This document shows positions 27,165 to 36,191 of a stretch of DNA of 64,000 bases, piece by piece. The notes under the pieces were generated by a model. The model made no database searches, was not told where the DNA came from, and saw nothing but the letters and a program-made list of their open reading frames with translations. The DNA is taken from positions 6,148,001-6,212,000 of the forward strand of contig NZ_CP140706.1 of assembly GCF_034555375.1 (NCBI RefSeq). Direction: 5' to 3'. The DNA comes from Pseudomonas sp. B33.4 (lineage in GTDB: Bacteria; Pseudomonadota; Gammaproteobacteria; Pseudomonadales; Pseudomonadaceae). The stretch's first letter is position 1. The number at the start of each line of letters is the position of its first letter. The position numbers and the translations under genes are program-made.

Positions 27165-28684
27165 GAACGCTCCCGCTCGGCAAACAATGCCTGGACAAAG
27201 GGTTCGGCTTCAAAGGTACGCAAATCGTCGATGCCTTCACCGACACCGATGTAGCGGATCGGCAAGCCGAACTGCTTGGCCAGGGCGAAGATCACCCCGC
27301 CCTTGGCGGTGCCGTCGAGCTTGGTCAGCGCCAAGCCGGTCAGTTCGACGGTCTGGTTGAATTGCTTGGCCTGGTTGATGGCGTTCTGGCCAGTACCGGC
27401 GTCGAGCACCAGCAGCACTTCGTGCGGCGCATCGGCGTCGAGCTTGCCGATGACCCGGCGAACCTTTTTCAGTTCTTCCATCAGGTTGTCTTTGGTGTGC
27501 AGACGACCAGCGGTGTCGGCGATCAGCACGTCGATGCCACGGGCCTTGGCGGCCTGCACGGCGTCGAAGATCACCGAAGCCGAGTCGGCGCCGGTGTGCT
27601 GGGCGATCACCGGGATCTTGTTGCGCTCGCCCCAGACCTGCAATTGCTCCACGGCAGCGGCGCGGAAGGTGTCACCGGCGGCGAGCATGACTTTCTTGCC
27701 TTCCAGTTGCAGCTTCTTCGCCAGTTTGCCGATGGTGGTGGTCTTGCCGGCGCCGTTGACGCCGACCACCAGAATCACGAATGGCTTGTTCTGCGAAGTG
27801 ATCTTTAGCGGTTGTTCGACCGGTTTGAGCATCGCGGCCAGCTCGGCCTGCAGGGATTTGTACAACGCGTCGGCGTCGGCCAGCTCTTTACGGGCAACCT
27901 TCTGGGTCAGGCGCTGGATGATCTGCGTGGTGGCCTCGACACCGACGTCGGCGGTGAGCAGACGGGTTTCGAGGTCATCGAGCAGATCGTCGTCGATTGT
28001 TTTACGGCCGAGAAACAGGCTGGCCATGCCCTCGCCGATGCTCGCGCTGGTTTTCGACAGGCCTTGCTTGAGGCGGGCGAAGAAACCGGCTTTGGTTTCT
28101 TCGGTGCGCGGGCCTTCGACTGGCGCTTCGGCGACCACTTCAACCGGCGCAACTGGCGCAGCGACAACCGGTGCAGGTGCAGGTGCAGGTGCAGGTGCAG
28201 GTGCAGGCTCGGATTGTTGAACAACTGGCGCAACAAACACGGGCGCAACAGGCTCGACAACAACCGGCGCAGGCTCGACAACCGGCTCAACCACCGGCGC
28301 CGGAGCAACCTCTGGAACGAACGCAGCAGGCGCAGGAATCTCCGGGGTGATGTGCGGCGCAGCCTCTTCAACCAATGCCACCGGCTCTTCCGCCACTGGC
28401 AAGGTCAGCCATGGCTCAGCCGCCGGCGTCAGCGGCAGTTCAGCCGCCACAGGCGCTTCAGGCTCGGGTTCCGGCTCAACCGGTTGCAACACCGGCTCGG
28501 CAATCGGCAGCACAATCGGTGCCGGCTCTTCTTCTATAGCCGGAGCAGGTTCCGGCGCATGCTCAGGAATCACGGGCGGCTGTTCGACGACGGGTTCCTG
28601 CGGTTTCTTACGCAGCCATCCGAACAGGCTTTTCTTCTCGCCAGCCGCAGCTGGGGTCTTCTTGTCGTCGTTGGAACCAAACAT
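27161..28684 (-). CDS. ftsY: Signal recognition particle receptor FtsY
   Basis: 507 residues. The C-terminal NG domain (about residues 205-507) has the SRP GTPase motifs 'VVGVNGAGKTTTIGKLAKKL', 'LAAGDTFRAAAVEQLQVW', 'IADTAGRLHTKDNLMEEL' and 'ALTKLDGTAKGG'. The N-terminal 200 residues are an acidic, Pro/Ala/Val/Glu-rich low-complexity region that includes a run of Pro-Ala repeats coded by a hexanucleotide repeat (28171-28206). FtsY receives ribosome-SRP complexes at the membrane. First gene of ftsYEX; divergent from the M16 peptidase pair. Confidence 0.98.
   Translation of the reverse strand: MFGSNDDKKTPAAAGEKKSLFGWLRKKPQEPVVEQPPVIPEHAPEPAPAIEEEPAPIVLPIAEPVLQPVEPEPEPEAPVAAELPLTPAAEPWLTLPVAEEPVALVEEAAPHITPEIPAPAAFVPEVAPAPVVEPVVEPAPVVVEPVAPVFVAPVVQQSEPAPAPAPAPAPAPVVAAPVAPVEVVAEAPVEGPRTEETKAGFFARLKQGLSKTSASIGEGMASLFLGRKTIDDDLLDDLETRLLTADVGVEATTQIIQRLTQKVARKELADADALYKSLQAELAAMLKPVEQPLKITSQNKPFVILVVGVNGAGKTTTIGKLAKKLQLEGKKVMLAAGDTFRAAAVEQLQVWGERNKIPVIAQHTGADSASVIFDAVQAAKARGIDVLIADTAGRLHTKDNLMEELKKVRRVIGKLDADAPHEVLLVLDAGTGQNAINQAKQFNQTVELTGLALTKLDGTAKGGVIFALAKQFGLPIRYIGVGEGIDDLRTFEAEPFVQALFAERERS
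28171..28206. repeat. Hexanucleotide microsatellite (GTGCAG)x6 inside ftsY
   Basis: Six exact copies of GTGCAG on the plus strand, read on the minus strand as alternating Pro and Ala codons in the A-domain of FtsY. The unit is a multiple of three, so slippage would change only the linker length. Confidence 0.9.
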
Positions 28685-29028
28685 GGAGGACGGCTATCTC
28701 ACGGTAGCGACGCGCCATAAGGGCGCCCCGGCAAATAAATATTCGATGCAGAACAGACTGTGTTTCATCCAGCTTGTTCACGCGCAACATTTTGTCGAGG
28801 CGCCAGCGGCACCCCAAAGAATCGTATAAACGAAGGACTAAACCGGCAAATTCGGCGAAAAAGCGAAGTTTAGTCGATAAACCGCAGCTTTCTGCCGCAA
28901 ACCCATACAGCCGGATCAGGCCTGAAAACCTGATAGGCGTGGCCGCCAGTAAAACGGATCAGTATCCTAGCACCTCCTCGCCCGCCTAGGCTAAGACCAA
29001 GCGGGCAGCCCAACAGGTTAAAAAACGA
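28685..29028. other. 344-bp divergent intergenic region, ftsY / M16 peptidase
   Basis: No credible gene, hairpin terminator or REP is seen. It must hold the promoters of both divergent operons. A possible -10 (TATCCT near 28962) serves the plus strand, but no convincing -35 accompanies it. Confidence 0.4.
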
Positions 29029-30384
29029 ATGAATGCTCTAGCCCGCCGCGCTGCAGGCCTGCTGCTCAGCACAGTCTGCCTGCCCCTTTCGGCCCTGGCG
29101 GCCGACCCGCAACCGACTCACGAATTCATCCTCGACAACGGCCTCAAGGTCGTCGTGCGCGAAGACCATCGCGCGCCGGTAGTGGTGTCGCAGGTCTGGT
29201 ACAAGGTCGGTTCCAGCTACGAAACCCCGGGCCAGACCGGTCTGTCCCACGCGCTTGAGCACATGATGTTCAAGGGCAGCGAGAAAGTCGGCCCCGGCGA
29301 AGCGTCGCTGATCCTGCGTGATCTGGGCGCCGAAGAGAACGCCTTCACCAGTGACGACTTCACCGCCTATTACCAGGTGCTGGCCCGCGACCGTCTGGGC
29401 GTGGCCTTCGAACTGGAAGCCGACCGCATGGCCAATCTGCGCCTGCCGGCCGACGAGTTTGCCAAGGAAATCGAAGTCATCAAGGAAGAGCGCCGGTTGC
29501 GCACCGATGACAAGCCGATGTCCAAAGCCTACGAGCGTTACAAAGCCATGGCCTACCCGGCCAGCGGTTACCACACGCCGACCATCGGCTGGATGGCTGA
29601 CCTCGACCGCATGAAGGTCGAAGAGCTGCGTCACTGGTACCAATCCTGGTACGTGCCGAACAACGCCACGTTGGTAGTAGTCGGCGACGTCACCCCGGAC
29701 GAGGTAAAAACCCTCGCCCAACGCTACTTCGGCCCGATCGCCAAGCGCGACGTGCCACCGGCGAAAAAACCGCTGGAACTGGCCGAGCCAGGTGAACGCC
29801 AGATCACCCTGCACGTGCAGACTCAGTTGCCGAGCCTGATGCTTGGTTTCAACGTGCCGAGCATCGCCACCGCTGAAGACAAGCGCTCGGTCAACGCTCT
29901 GCGCCTGATCTCGGCGCTGCTCGACGGCGGTTACAGCGGGCGCATCCCGACGCAACTGGAGCGCGGCGAAGAGCTGGTCTCTGGCGGTTCGTCGAGCTAC
30001 GACGCCTACACCCGTGGCGACAGCCTGTTCACCCTGTCGGCAACCCCGAACACGCAGAAGAAAAAGACCATGGCGCAAGCCGAGGCCGGTCTGTGGAAAC
30101 TGTTGGAACAGCTGAAAACCACCGCACCGTCCGCTGAAGAACTGGAGCGCGTGCGTGCACAAGTGATTGCCGGCCTGGTCTTCGAGCGTGATTCGATCAC
30201 CAGCCAGGCCACCGCAATTGGTCAACTGGAAACAGTAGGCCTGTCGTGGAAACTGATGGACACCGAACTGGCTGATCTGGAAAGCGTGACCCCGCAAGAC
30301 ATCCAGAACGCCGCCAAGCTGTATTTCACCCGCGAACGTCTCAGCGTCGCCCACGTCCTGCCACTGGAGACGACTCATGAGTGA
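29029..30384 (+). CDS. M16 family zinc metallopeptidase (catalytic member of a pair)
   Basis: 451 residues with a signal peptide (LLLSTVCLPLSALAADPQP). The inverted zinc motif HxxEH is present in 'GLSHALEHMMFKGSEKVG', with the distal Glu in 'EIEVIKEERRLRTDD' and the M16 C-terminal fold after residue 200 ('VGDVTPDEVKTLAQRYFG'). Periplasmic. The next gene codes for a homologue lacking the zinc motif, and the two overlap by eight bases; such pairs form heterodimers in which only this subunit is catalytic. The substrate is unknown. Confidence 0.93.
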   Translation: MNALARRAAGLLLSTVCLPLSALAADPQPTHEFILDNGLKVVVREDHRAPVVVSQVWYKVGSSYETPGQTGLSHALEHMMFKGSEKVGPGEASLILRDLGAEENAFTSDDFTAYYQVLARDRLGVAFELEADRMANLRLPADEFAKEIEVIKEERRLRTDDKPMSKAYERYKAMAYPASGYHTPTIGWMADLDRMKVEELRHWYQSWYVPNNATLVVVGDVTPDEVKTLAQRYFGPIAKRDVPPAKKPLELAEPGERQITLHVQTQLPSLMLGFNVPSIATAEDKRSVNALRLISALLDGGYSGRIPTQLERGEELVSGGSSSYDAYTRGDSLFTLSATPNTQKKKTMAQAEAGLWKLLEQLKTTAPSAEELERVRAQVIAGLVFERDSITSQATAIGQLETVGLSWKLMDTELADLESVTPQDIQNAAKLYFTRERLSVAHVLPLETTHE

Positions 30385-31867
30385 GCGCAAAACCCCACGC
30401 ATAATGCTGCTCGGCCTGATCGCCGTGGCGGTGATCGGTTCTGCGGCTTTTTATCTGACGCCAAGCGCTGACAGCAAGGCCAGTGAAGCCCTCGACAACG
30501 CCAAAACCAGCCAGAAGCTGCAATCGCTGGCCGAACTCGATGGCAAAGCCCCGGCCAGTCGCAAACTCGATGTACAGACCTGGAACACCGCCGAAGGCGC
30601 CAAAGTGCTGTTCGTCGAAGCCCATGAACTGCCGATGTTCGACATGCGCCTGATCTTCGCCGCCGGCAGCAGCCAGGACGGCAGCGCATCGGGCCTGGCA
30701 GTGCTGACCAACGCGATGCTCAATGAAGGTGTCGCTGGCAAAGACGTCGGCGCCATCGCTCAGGGCTTTGAAGGCCTCGGTGCGGATTTTGGCAACGGCG
30801 CTTTCAAGGACATGGCGCTGGCCTCGTTGCGCAGCCTGAGTGCTGCCGACAAGCGTGAACCGGCACTGAAGCTGTTCGCGGAAGTAGTCGGCAAACCGAC
30901 GTTCCCGGCCGACTCGTTCGCGCGCATCAAGAATCAGCTGCTCGCCGGTTTCGAATACCAGAAGCAGAACCCCGGCAAACTCGCCAGCCTCGAGCTGATG
31001 AAGCGTCTGTACGGCGATCACCCGTACGCGCACTCGAGCGACGGCAATCCGCAAAGCGTGCCGAAGATCACCCTCGCGCAATTGCGTGAGTTCCACGCCA
31101 AGGCCTACGCCGCTGGCAACGTCGTAATCGCGCTGGTCGGCGACCTCTCGCGTGCGGACGCCGAGGCGATCGCCAATCAAGTCTCCTCTGCCCTGCCGAA
31201 AGGCCCGGCACTGGTGAAGATCGCTAAGCCGCAGGAACCGAAAGCCAGCGTCAACCACATCGAGTTCCCGTCGAAGCAGACCAACCTGATGCTCGCGCAA
31301 CTGGGCATCGACCGTGACGACCCGGATTACGCCGCGCTGTCGATGGGCAACCAGATCCTTGGTGGCGGTGGTTTCGGCACTCGTTTGATGAGCGAAGTGC
31401 GCGAGAAACGTGGCCTGACTTATGGCGTGTACTCGGCGTTCAGCCCGATGCAGGCACGCGGCCCGTTCATGATCAACCTGCAGACCCGTGCGGAAATGAG
31501 TGAAGGCACGCTGAAACTGGTGCAAGACGTGCTCGCCGACTACCTGAAAACCGGCCCGACACAGAAAGAACTCGACGACGCCAAACGTGAACTGGCCGGC
31601 AGCTTCCCGCTGTCGACCGCGAGCAATGCCGATATCGTCGGCCAACTCGGCGCGATGGGCTTCTATAATCTGCCGCTGAGCTACCTGGACGACTTCATGC
31701 GTCAGTCGCAAAGCCTGACCGTAGAACAAGTCCGCGACGCCCTGAACAAACACCTGAGCACGGACAAAATGGTCATCGTCACCGCTGGCCCGACCGTGCC
31801 GCAAAAGCCGTTACCGGCCCCATCTGATAAACCTGCCGAGCAACCGCTCGGGGTTCCGGAGCATTAA
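30377..31867 (+). CDS. M16 family peptidase homologue without zinc motif
   Basis: 496 residues with an N-terminal membrane segment (IMLLGLIAVAVIGSAAFYL). The position of HxxEH is taken by 'SGLAVLTNAMLNEGVAG', so no zinc site is present, while the substrate-binding half keeps the family 'GGGGFGTRLMSEVREKRGLTYG' type motif (Arg-Tyr pair). It is probably the regulatory or substrate-holding partner of the preceding peptidase. It overlaps that gene and abuts rsmD by one base. Confidence 0.92.
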   Translation: MSERKTPRIMLLGLIAVAVIGSAAFYLTPSADSKASEALDNAKTSQKLQSLAELDGKAPASRKLDVQTWNTAEGAKVLFVEAHELPMFDMRLIFAAGSSQDGSASGLAVLTNAMLNEGVAGKDVGAIAQGFEGLGADFGNGAFKDMALASLRSLSAADKREPALKLFAEVVGKPTFPADSFARIKNQLLAGFEYQKQNPGKLASLELMKRLYGDHPYAHSSDGNPQSVPKITLAQLREFHAKAYAAGNVVIALVGDLSRADAEAIANQVSSALPKGPALVKIAKPQEPKASVNHIEFPSKQTNLMLAQLGIDRDDPDYAALSMGNQILGGGGFGTRLMSEVREKRGLTYGVYSAFSPMQARGPFMINLQTRAEMSEGTLKLVQDVLADYLKTGPTQKELDDAKRELAGSFPLSTASNADIVGQLGAMGFYNLPLSYLDDFMRQSQSLTVEQVRDALNKHLSTDKMVIVTAGPTVPQKPLPAPSDKPAEQPLGVPEH

Positions 31868-32481
31868 TGGCTACCCGATCGCCTAAAAAACCCGCGCAGA
31901 ACGTCCATAACGGCGTGAACCAGTTGCGCATCATTGGCGGCCAATGGCGCAGCCGCAAACTGAGCTTCCCCGACGCACCGGGCCTGCGCCCGACGCCGGA
32001 TCGCGTGCGTGAAACCCTGTTCAACTGGCTCGCGCCGTACGTTGAAGGGGCCAAGGTACTCGACCCGTTCGCCGGCAGCGGCGCGCTGTTTCTCGAAGCA
32101 CTGTCCCGCGGCGCCGCCATGGGCCAGGCGCTGGATGCCAGCAACATTGCCGTCTCCAGCCTGAAGGAACACCTCGGCACCCTGCGCTGCACCAACGGCC
32201 AGGTGCAGACCGCCGACGCCCTGCGTTATCTGGAAACCCAGACCGCCAGTGCGTTCGACCTGGTGTTCCTCGACCCGCCGTTCAATCAGAACCTGCTGCC
32301 GACCGTTTGCGCCTTGCTCGAAGAACGTCAGTGGCTGGCGCCCGACTCGTGGATCTACACTGAAAGCGAAACGGCGCCATCGACGCTGGGCCTGCCGGGC
32401 AACTGGCGCCTGCACCGCGAACAGAAATCCGGCCGGGTTTACTACGCGCTGTGGCAACGTACGGCAGAGATCGCCGGTTAA
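31867..32481 (+). CDS. rsmD: 16S rRNA (guanine-966-N2)-methyltransferase RsmD
   Basis: 204 residues. Motifs 'LRIIGGQWRSRKLSFPD', 'RPTPDRVRETLFNWL', SAM site 'AKVLDPFAGSGALFLEALS' and the N6/N2-methyltransferase motif 'VFLDPPFNQNLL'. It methylates G966 of 16S rRNA. It starts on the last base of the M16 homologue stop, a coupling conserved in Pseudomonas. Confidence 0.96.
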   Translation: MATRSPKKPAQNVHNGVNQLRIIGGQWRSRKLSFPDAPGLRPTPDRVRETLFNWLAPYVEGAKVLDPFAGSGALFLEALSRGAAMGQALDASNIAVSSLKEHLGTLRCTNGQVQTADALRYLETQTASAFDLVFLDPPFNQNLLPTVCALLEERQWLAPDSWIYTESETAPSTLGLPGNWRLHREQKSGRVYYALWQRTAEIAG

Positions 32482-32544
32482 CCGACCGGTCTGAATGAGC
32501 GGTGGCCCTTCCCACAGGGTCGCCGCGCTGCATCGAGAACCATC

Positions 32545-33540
32545 GTGTCCGCCTCTTCAGAACGCTTCACCCCCGCCCTCGGCCTCGGCAATCCGCACCT
32601 GCAAACCTTGTGGGGGCCGCTGTGGCGCAAAACCGTGCATATCCAGCGTGAGCGCGAGCGCTTGTGGCTTGAGGATGGCGACTTTCTTGACCTCGACTGG
32701 TATGGCCCGCACACGGCCGATGCGCCTTTGGTGCTGGTGCTGCATGGCCTGACCGGTTCTTCCAATTCGCCTTACGTCGCCGGCGTGCAAAAAACCTTGG
32801 CCGATCAAGGCTGGGCCAGCGTTGCGCTGAACTGGCGCGGTTGTTCGGGTGAACCGAATCTGCTGCCGCGCAGCTACCACTCCGGTGCCAGCGAAGACCT
32901 CGCCGAATCCATCAAACACCTGCGCGCGAAACGACCGTTGGCGCCGTTGTACGCCGTCGGCTATTCGCTGGGCGGCAACGTGTTGCTCAAACATCTGGGT
33001 GAAACCGGTAGCGCCAGTGGCGTGCTGGGTGCGGTGGCGGTGTCGGTGCCGTTCCGCCTCGACCAGTGCGCCGACCGTATCGGCCGGGGATTTTCCAAGG
33101 TGTATCAGGCGCACTTCATGCGCGAGATGGTTGCCTACATCAAGAACAAGCAGCGGCAGTTTCAGCATGACGGGCGCGAGGATGGACTGGCGGCTTTGGC
33201 AGCGCTCGGTTCGCTGGAGAACATGCGCACGTTTTGGGATTTCGATGGCCGGGTGACCGCGCCGCTGCACGGTTTTACCGATGCCGAGGATTATTACCGT
33301 CGAGCGTCGAGCCGCTATTTCCTCGGCGAGATCCGCACGCCGACGTTGATCATTCAGGCAGCGGACGATCCATTCGTATTCCCTCACAGTTTGCCCCAGG
33401 CTGATGAACTGTCGGCCTCGACCGCATTTGAATTGCAGGCTCGCGGCGGGCACGTCGGATTCGTCGACGGCTCAGTGCGCCAGCCCGGCTACTACCTCGA
33501 ACGCCGCATCCCGCAATGGCTGGCCAGCCTGCCCGCATGA
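32545..33540 (+). CDS. YheT family alpha/beta hydrolase
   Basis: 331 residues starting with GTG at 32545. Alpha/beta hydrolase with oxyanion 'VLVLHGLTGSSNSPYVAGVQ', nucleophile elbow 'AVGYSLGGNVLLKHLGE', Asp in 'IIQAADDPFVFP' and His in 'ARGGHVGFVDG'. The family includes E. coli YheT; the natural substrate is unknown. It overlaps the AraC-type regulator by four bases. Confidence 0.9.
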   Translation: MSASSERFTPALGLGNPHLQTLWGPLWRKTVHIQRERERLWLEDGDFLDLDWYGPHTADAPLVLVLHGLTGSSNSPYVAGVQKTLADQGWASVALNWRGCSGEPNLLPRSYHSGASEDLAESIKHLRAKRPLAPLYAVGYSLGGNVLLKHLGETGSASGVLGAVAVSVPFRLDQCADRIGRGFSKVYQAHFMREMVAYIKNKQRQFQHDGREDGLAALAALGSLENMRTFWDFDGRVTAPLHGFTDAEDYYRRASSRYFLGEIRTPTLIIQAADDPFVFPHSLPQADELSASTAFELQARGGHVGFVDGSVRQPGYYLERRIPQWLASLPA

Positions 33541-34388
33541 GCGATCAGGGCGAGTCGATCCGATTCTGGCAAACCGCGCCGCTGGCCGGGGTCGAATTGT
33601 TGTCGGCGCGCTACATCGAGCAGCGTTTCGCCCCGCATGTGCACGACGGCTTCGTGATCGGCATGATAATGGCCGGTGCCCAGCGCTACCGTTATCGCGG
33701 CGCCGAGCATCTGGCCGGCAGCGGCACACTGGTGTTGATCAATCCGGACGAGTTGCACACCGGGCATAAAGGCACTGAGGATGGCTGGCTGTATCGGGCG
33801 TTTTATCCCGACACCTCGCAAATCGTTTCGCTGCTCGATGAGCTGGAGCTGTCCACCACCAACCTGCCGGCGTTCGGCGCCACGCTGTATAGGGATCCGG
33901 ATCTGGTCAACGGCTTTGCGCAGTTGCACCGCCTGCTCGAAAGCCCGGCCACAGCGCTGCAGCAGCAAACGGTGTGGCGCGAAATGATGTTGCTGCTGTT
34001 ACAGCGCCATGCGGCAGTGCCGGTGCCCGGTCGAGCCGGCAAAGAACACCGCGCGGTGCTGCTAGGCAAAGAATTGTTGCACGCGCAACTGGCAGCGCCA
34101 CCGTCACTGGAAGAACTCGCGGCGGCGGTCAATCTGTCGCCCTTCCATTTCGCCCGCGTGTTCCGCCGGGCCACCGGTATGCCCCCGCACACTTGGCTGA
34201 TGCAGCAACGCATCGCCCAGGCGCGCGCACTTCTGCAACACGGCTGCCTGCCGGTGGAGGTCGCCACGCAACTGGGGTTTGCCGACCAGAGCCATTTGAG
34301 TCGGCAGTTCAAGCAGGCTTATGGCGTCGGACCCGCCGCGTACCGCAGCGCCCGACAGTTCCCTTCAGACAACGCCGTTCCCTTGTAG
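33537..34388 (+). CDS. AraC family transcriptional regulator
   Basis: 283 residues from the ATG at 33537 that overlaps the hydrolase stop. N-terminal cupin-like sensing domain ('APHVHDGFVIGMIMAGAQRY', 'LINPDELHTGHKG') and C-terminal double helix-turn-helix ('EELAAAVNLSPFHFARVFRR', 'VEVATQLGFADQSHLSRQFK'). The sensing half resembles AraC proteins that often control LysE-type exporters, but none is adjacent. The stop codon TAG (34386-34388) lies in the first bases of a REPIN, so the insertion sets the C-terminus. Confidence 0.92.
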   Translation: MSDQGESIRFWQTAPLAGVELLSARYIEQRFAPHVHDGFVIGMIMAGAQRYRYRGAEHLAGSGTLVLINPDELHTGHKGTEDGWLYRAFYPDTSQIVSLLDELELSTTNLPAFGATLYRDPDLVNGFAQLHRLLESPATALQQQTVWREMMLLLLQRHAAVPVPGRAGKEHRAVLLGKELLHAQLAAPPSLEELAAAVNLSPFHFARVFRRATGMPPHTWLMQQRIAQARALLQHGCLPVEVATQLGFADQSHLSRQFKQAYGVGPAAYRSARQFPSDNAVPL

Positions 34389-34472
34389 GAGTGAGCCTGC
34401 TCGCGATAGCGGTGTGTCAGTAAAGGTAAAGGTGACTGACACACCGCTATCGCGAGCAGGCTCACTCCTACA
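34384..34472. repeat. REPIN, 89 bp, supplying the stop codon of the AraC-type gene
   Basis: Outer arms TGTAGGAGTGAGCCTGCTCG and complement, inner 'CGATAGCGGTGTGTCAG' and complement. The leading TGTAG of the element contains the in-frame TAG of the upstream gene. Confidence 0.9.
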
Positions 34473-34486
34473 GGGATGTGTGGTGA

Positions 34487-35341
34487 CTATTCGCCGATGG
34501 CGATACCGCGCGAAGGCTCGTTGATCCACTCGCTCCACGATCCGGCATACAACGCAGCCAACGGATAATCCGCCAGGCACAACGCAAACAGGTTGTGACA
34601 CGCCGTCACGCCAGACCCGCAATAGGCAACCAGATCCGCTGGCGAGCGCTCGCCGAGCTTCGCGGCAAAACGCTGTTTGAGCTGATCGGCGGGCAGAAAG
34701 CGCCCATCGCTGCCGAGGTTGTCGGTGAACGCTGCGCACTGAGCACCGGGAATATGCCCGGCAATCGGATCAATCGGCTCGACCTCACCTTTGAAACGCG
34801 GCAAGCCCCGGGCATCGATCAACGTCAGCGTCGGTTGGCCGAGGCGCTGTTGCAGTTGCTCGGCGCTGAGCAGCAGGCTCATATCCGGCTGACCACTGAA
34901 GGTGCCGCGATTGACCGTCGGCGCATCCAGGCTCAGCGGCAGCCCCGCCGCATGCCACGCCTTGAGCCCGCCATCGAGAATGAACACGCCGTCGCGTTTG
35001 CCCAGCCACGCCAGCAACCACCATGCCCGCGCGGCATAGGCACCGGGGCCGTCGTCATACAGAATCACGTCGCTGTCGTTGTTGATACCCCAGGCTTGCA
35101 GACGCTCGATCAGCGCCGCCGGCTCGGGCAATGGATGGCGACCGGTCACGCCTTTGACCACGGTGCCGCTGAGGTCACGCTCAAGATCGGCGAAGCTCGC
35201 CCCGGCAATGTGCCCTTCGGCATAGCTGCGCTGGCCGTAGTCCGGGTCTTCGAGGGCAAAACGACAATCGAGAATCACCAGCCCCGGCTGCGCCTTGCGG
35301 GCATCCAGTGCTTGGGGGCTGATCAGTTGCGCAATCGGCAT
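34487..35341 (-). CDS. sseA: SseA-type sulfurtransferase (two-domain rhodanese)
   Basis: 284 residues with two rhodanese modules. The catalytic cysteine is in 'DLVAYCGSGVTACHNLFAL'; the CGSGVTA loop is the 3-mercaptopyruvate sulfurtransferase type rather than thiosulfate (CRKGVTA). The N-terminal module is non-catalytic ('VILYDDGPGAYAARAWWLL' has Asp at the Cys position). It probably transfers sulfur from 3-mercaptopyruvate to thiols or cyanide. Confidence 0.93.
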   Translation of the reverse strand: MPIAQLISPQALDARKAQPGLVILDCRFALEDPDYGQRSYAEGHIAGASFADLERDLSGTVVKGVTGRHPLPEPAALIERLQAWGINNDSDVILYDDGPGAYAARAWWLLAWLGKRDGVFILDGGLKAWHAAGLPLSLDAPTVNRGTFSGQPDMSLLLSAEQLQQRLGQPTLTLIDARGLPRFKGEVEPIDPIAGHIPGAQCAAFTDNLGSDGRFLPADQLKQRFAAKLGERSPADLVAYCGSGVTACHNLFALCLADYPLAALYAGSWSEWINEPSRGIAIGE

Positions 35342-35373
35342 AACGGGCTCCTGAGGGATTTCAACAGAACGGT

Positions 35374-36045
35374 TTATTTCACGTCTTCAAGGGCCTGGGC
35401 CAGCGGCACGTAGAACTCCTCGAACAACGCATTGACCTCGTCACGCGCCTGTTCGGTAACAAACCCGGCTTCCAGCACCAGCACCTGGTACACGCCACGT
35501 TTAATGGCCTGTTCACTGAGGTGGTTGGAGTTTTCGCGGGTGGTGCACAGGAAGCGCACCCAGGATGTCAGGATGATCCAGGCGTTGAGGGTCAGGGATT
35601 CGATCTGCACGCGGTCCATATCGAGAATCCCGGCGGCAACAAAACCTTCGTAGATCGCCGCGCCCTGAATCACGCAGCGCTGGGAAAAGCGCCGATAGCG
35701 GGCGGCCAGCTCCGGGTCGCTGTCGAGCAGATGTTCGAGATCACGGTGCAGAAAGCGGTAGCGCCACATCGCCGAGAGCAGTTCCTTGAGATAGAAACGC
35801 TTGTCTTCGACCGTCGCCGCACGCCCCTGCGGCGGGCGCAGAAAACTGTCGACGAGGCTTTCGTACTCACTGAACAACACGGCGATGATCGCCTGCTTGT
35901 TGGGGAAGTGGTAGTACAGGTTGCCCGGAGAAATTTCCATGTGGGCAGCAATGTGATTGGTGCTGATACTGCGCTCGCCCTGCTGGTTGAACAGTTCGAG
36001 GCTGTTGAGCACGATACGCTCGCTGGTTTTTATTCGTGGGGCCAT
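35374..36045 (-). CDS. TetR family transcriptional regulator
   Basis: 223 residues. N-terminal helix-turn-helix 'STNHIAAHMEISPGNLYYHF' with the following 'PNKQAIIAVLFSEYE'; the rest is a helical ligand domain of TetR type. It is divergent from the aldehyde dehydrogenase gene, and the 146-bp gap contains 'GACTTTCTAGAGCATAGACTCTAAAAAGTTC', in which TCTAGAG and its relatives could be its operator. It likely represses the dehydrogenase-GMC set. Confidence 0.9.
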   Translation of the reverse strand: MAPRIKTSERIVLNSLELFNQQGERSISTNHIAAHMEISPGNLYYHFPNKQAIIAVLFSEYESLVDSFLRPPQGRAATVEDKRFYLKELLSAMWRYRFLHRDLEHLLDSDPELAARYRRFSQRCVIQGAAIYEGFVAAGILDMDRVQIESLTLNAWIILTSWVRFLCTTRENSNHLSEQAIKRGVYQVLVLEAGFVTEQARDEVNALFEEFYVPLAQALEDVK

Positions 36046-36191
36046 GGCTTGAGCTTTAATTCAGAGTGCGTTGGGGGGCATCTTACGACCTAACCGGAAA
36101 TGGATAAAACACTGCTGTGCAGGGAAGTCATTTGACTTTCTAGAGCATAGACTCTAAAAAGTTCATCACTACAATAAATCCGGAGCAGACC

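Noticed and set aside
36120..36185. A transposon end upstream of calB
   Set aside because: The TCTAGAG-like repeats are short and are better read as an operator for the divergent TetR regulator.
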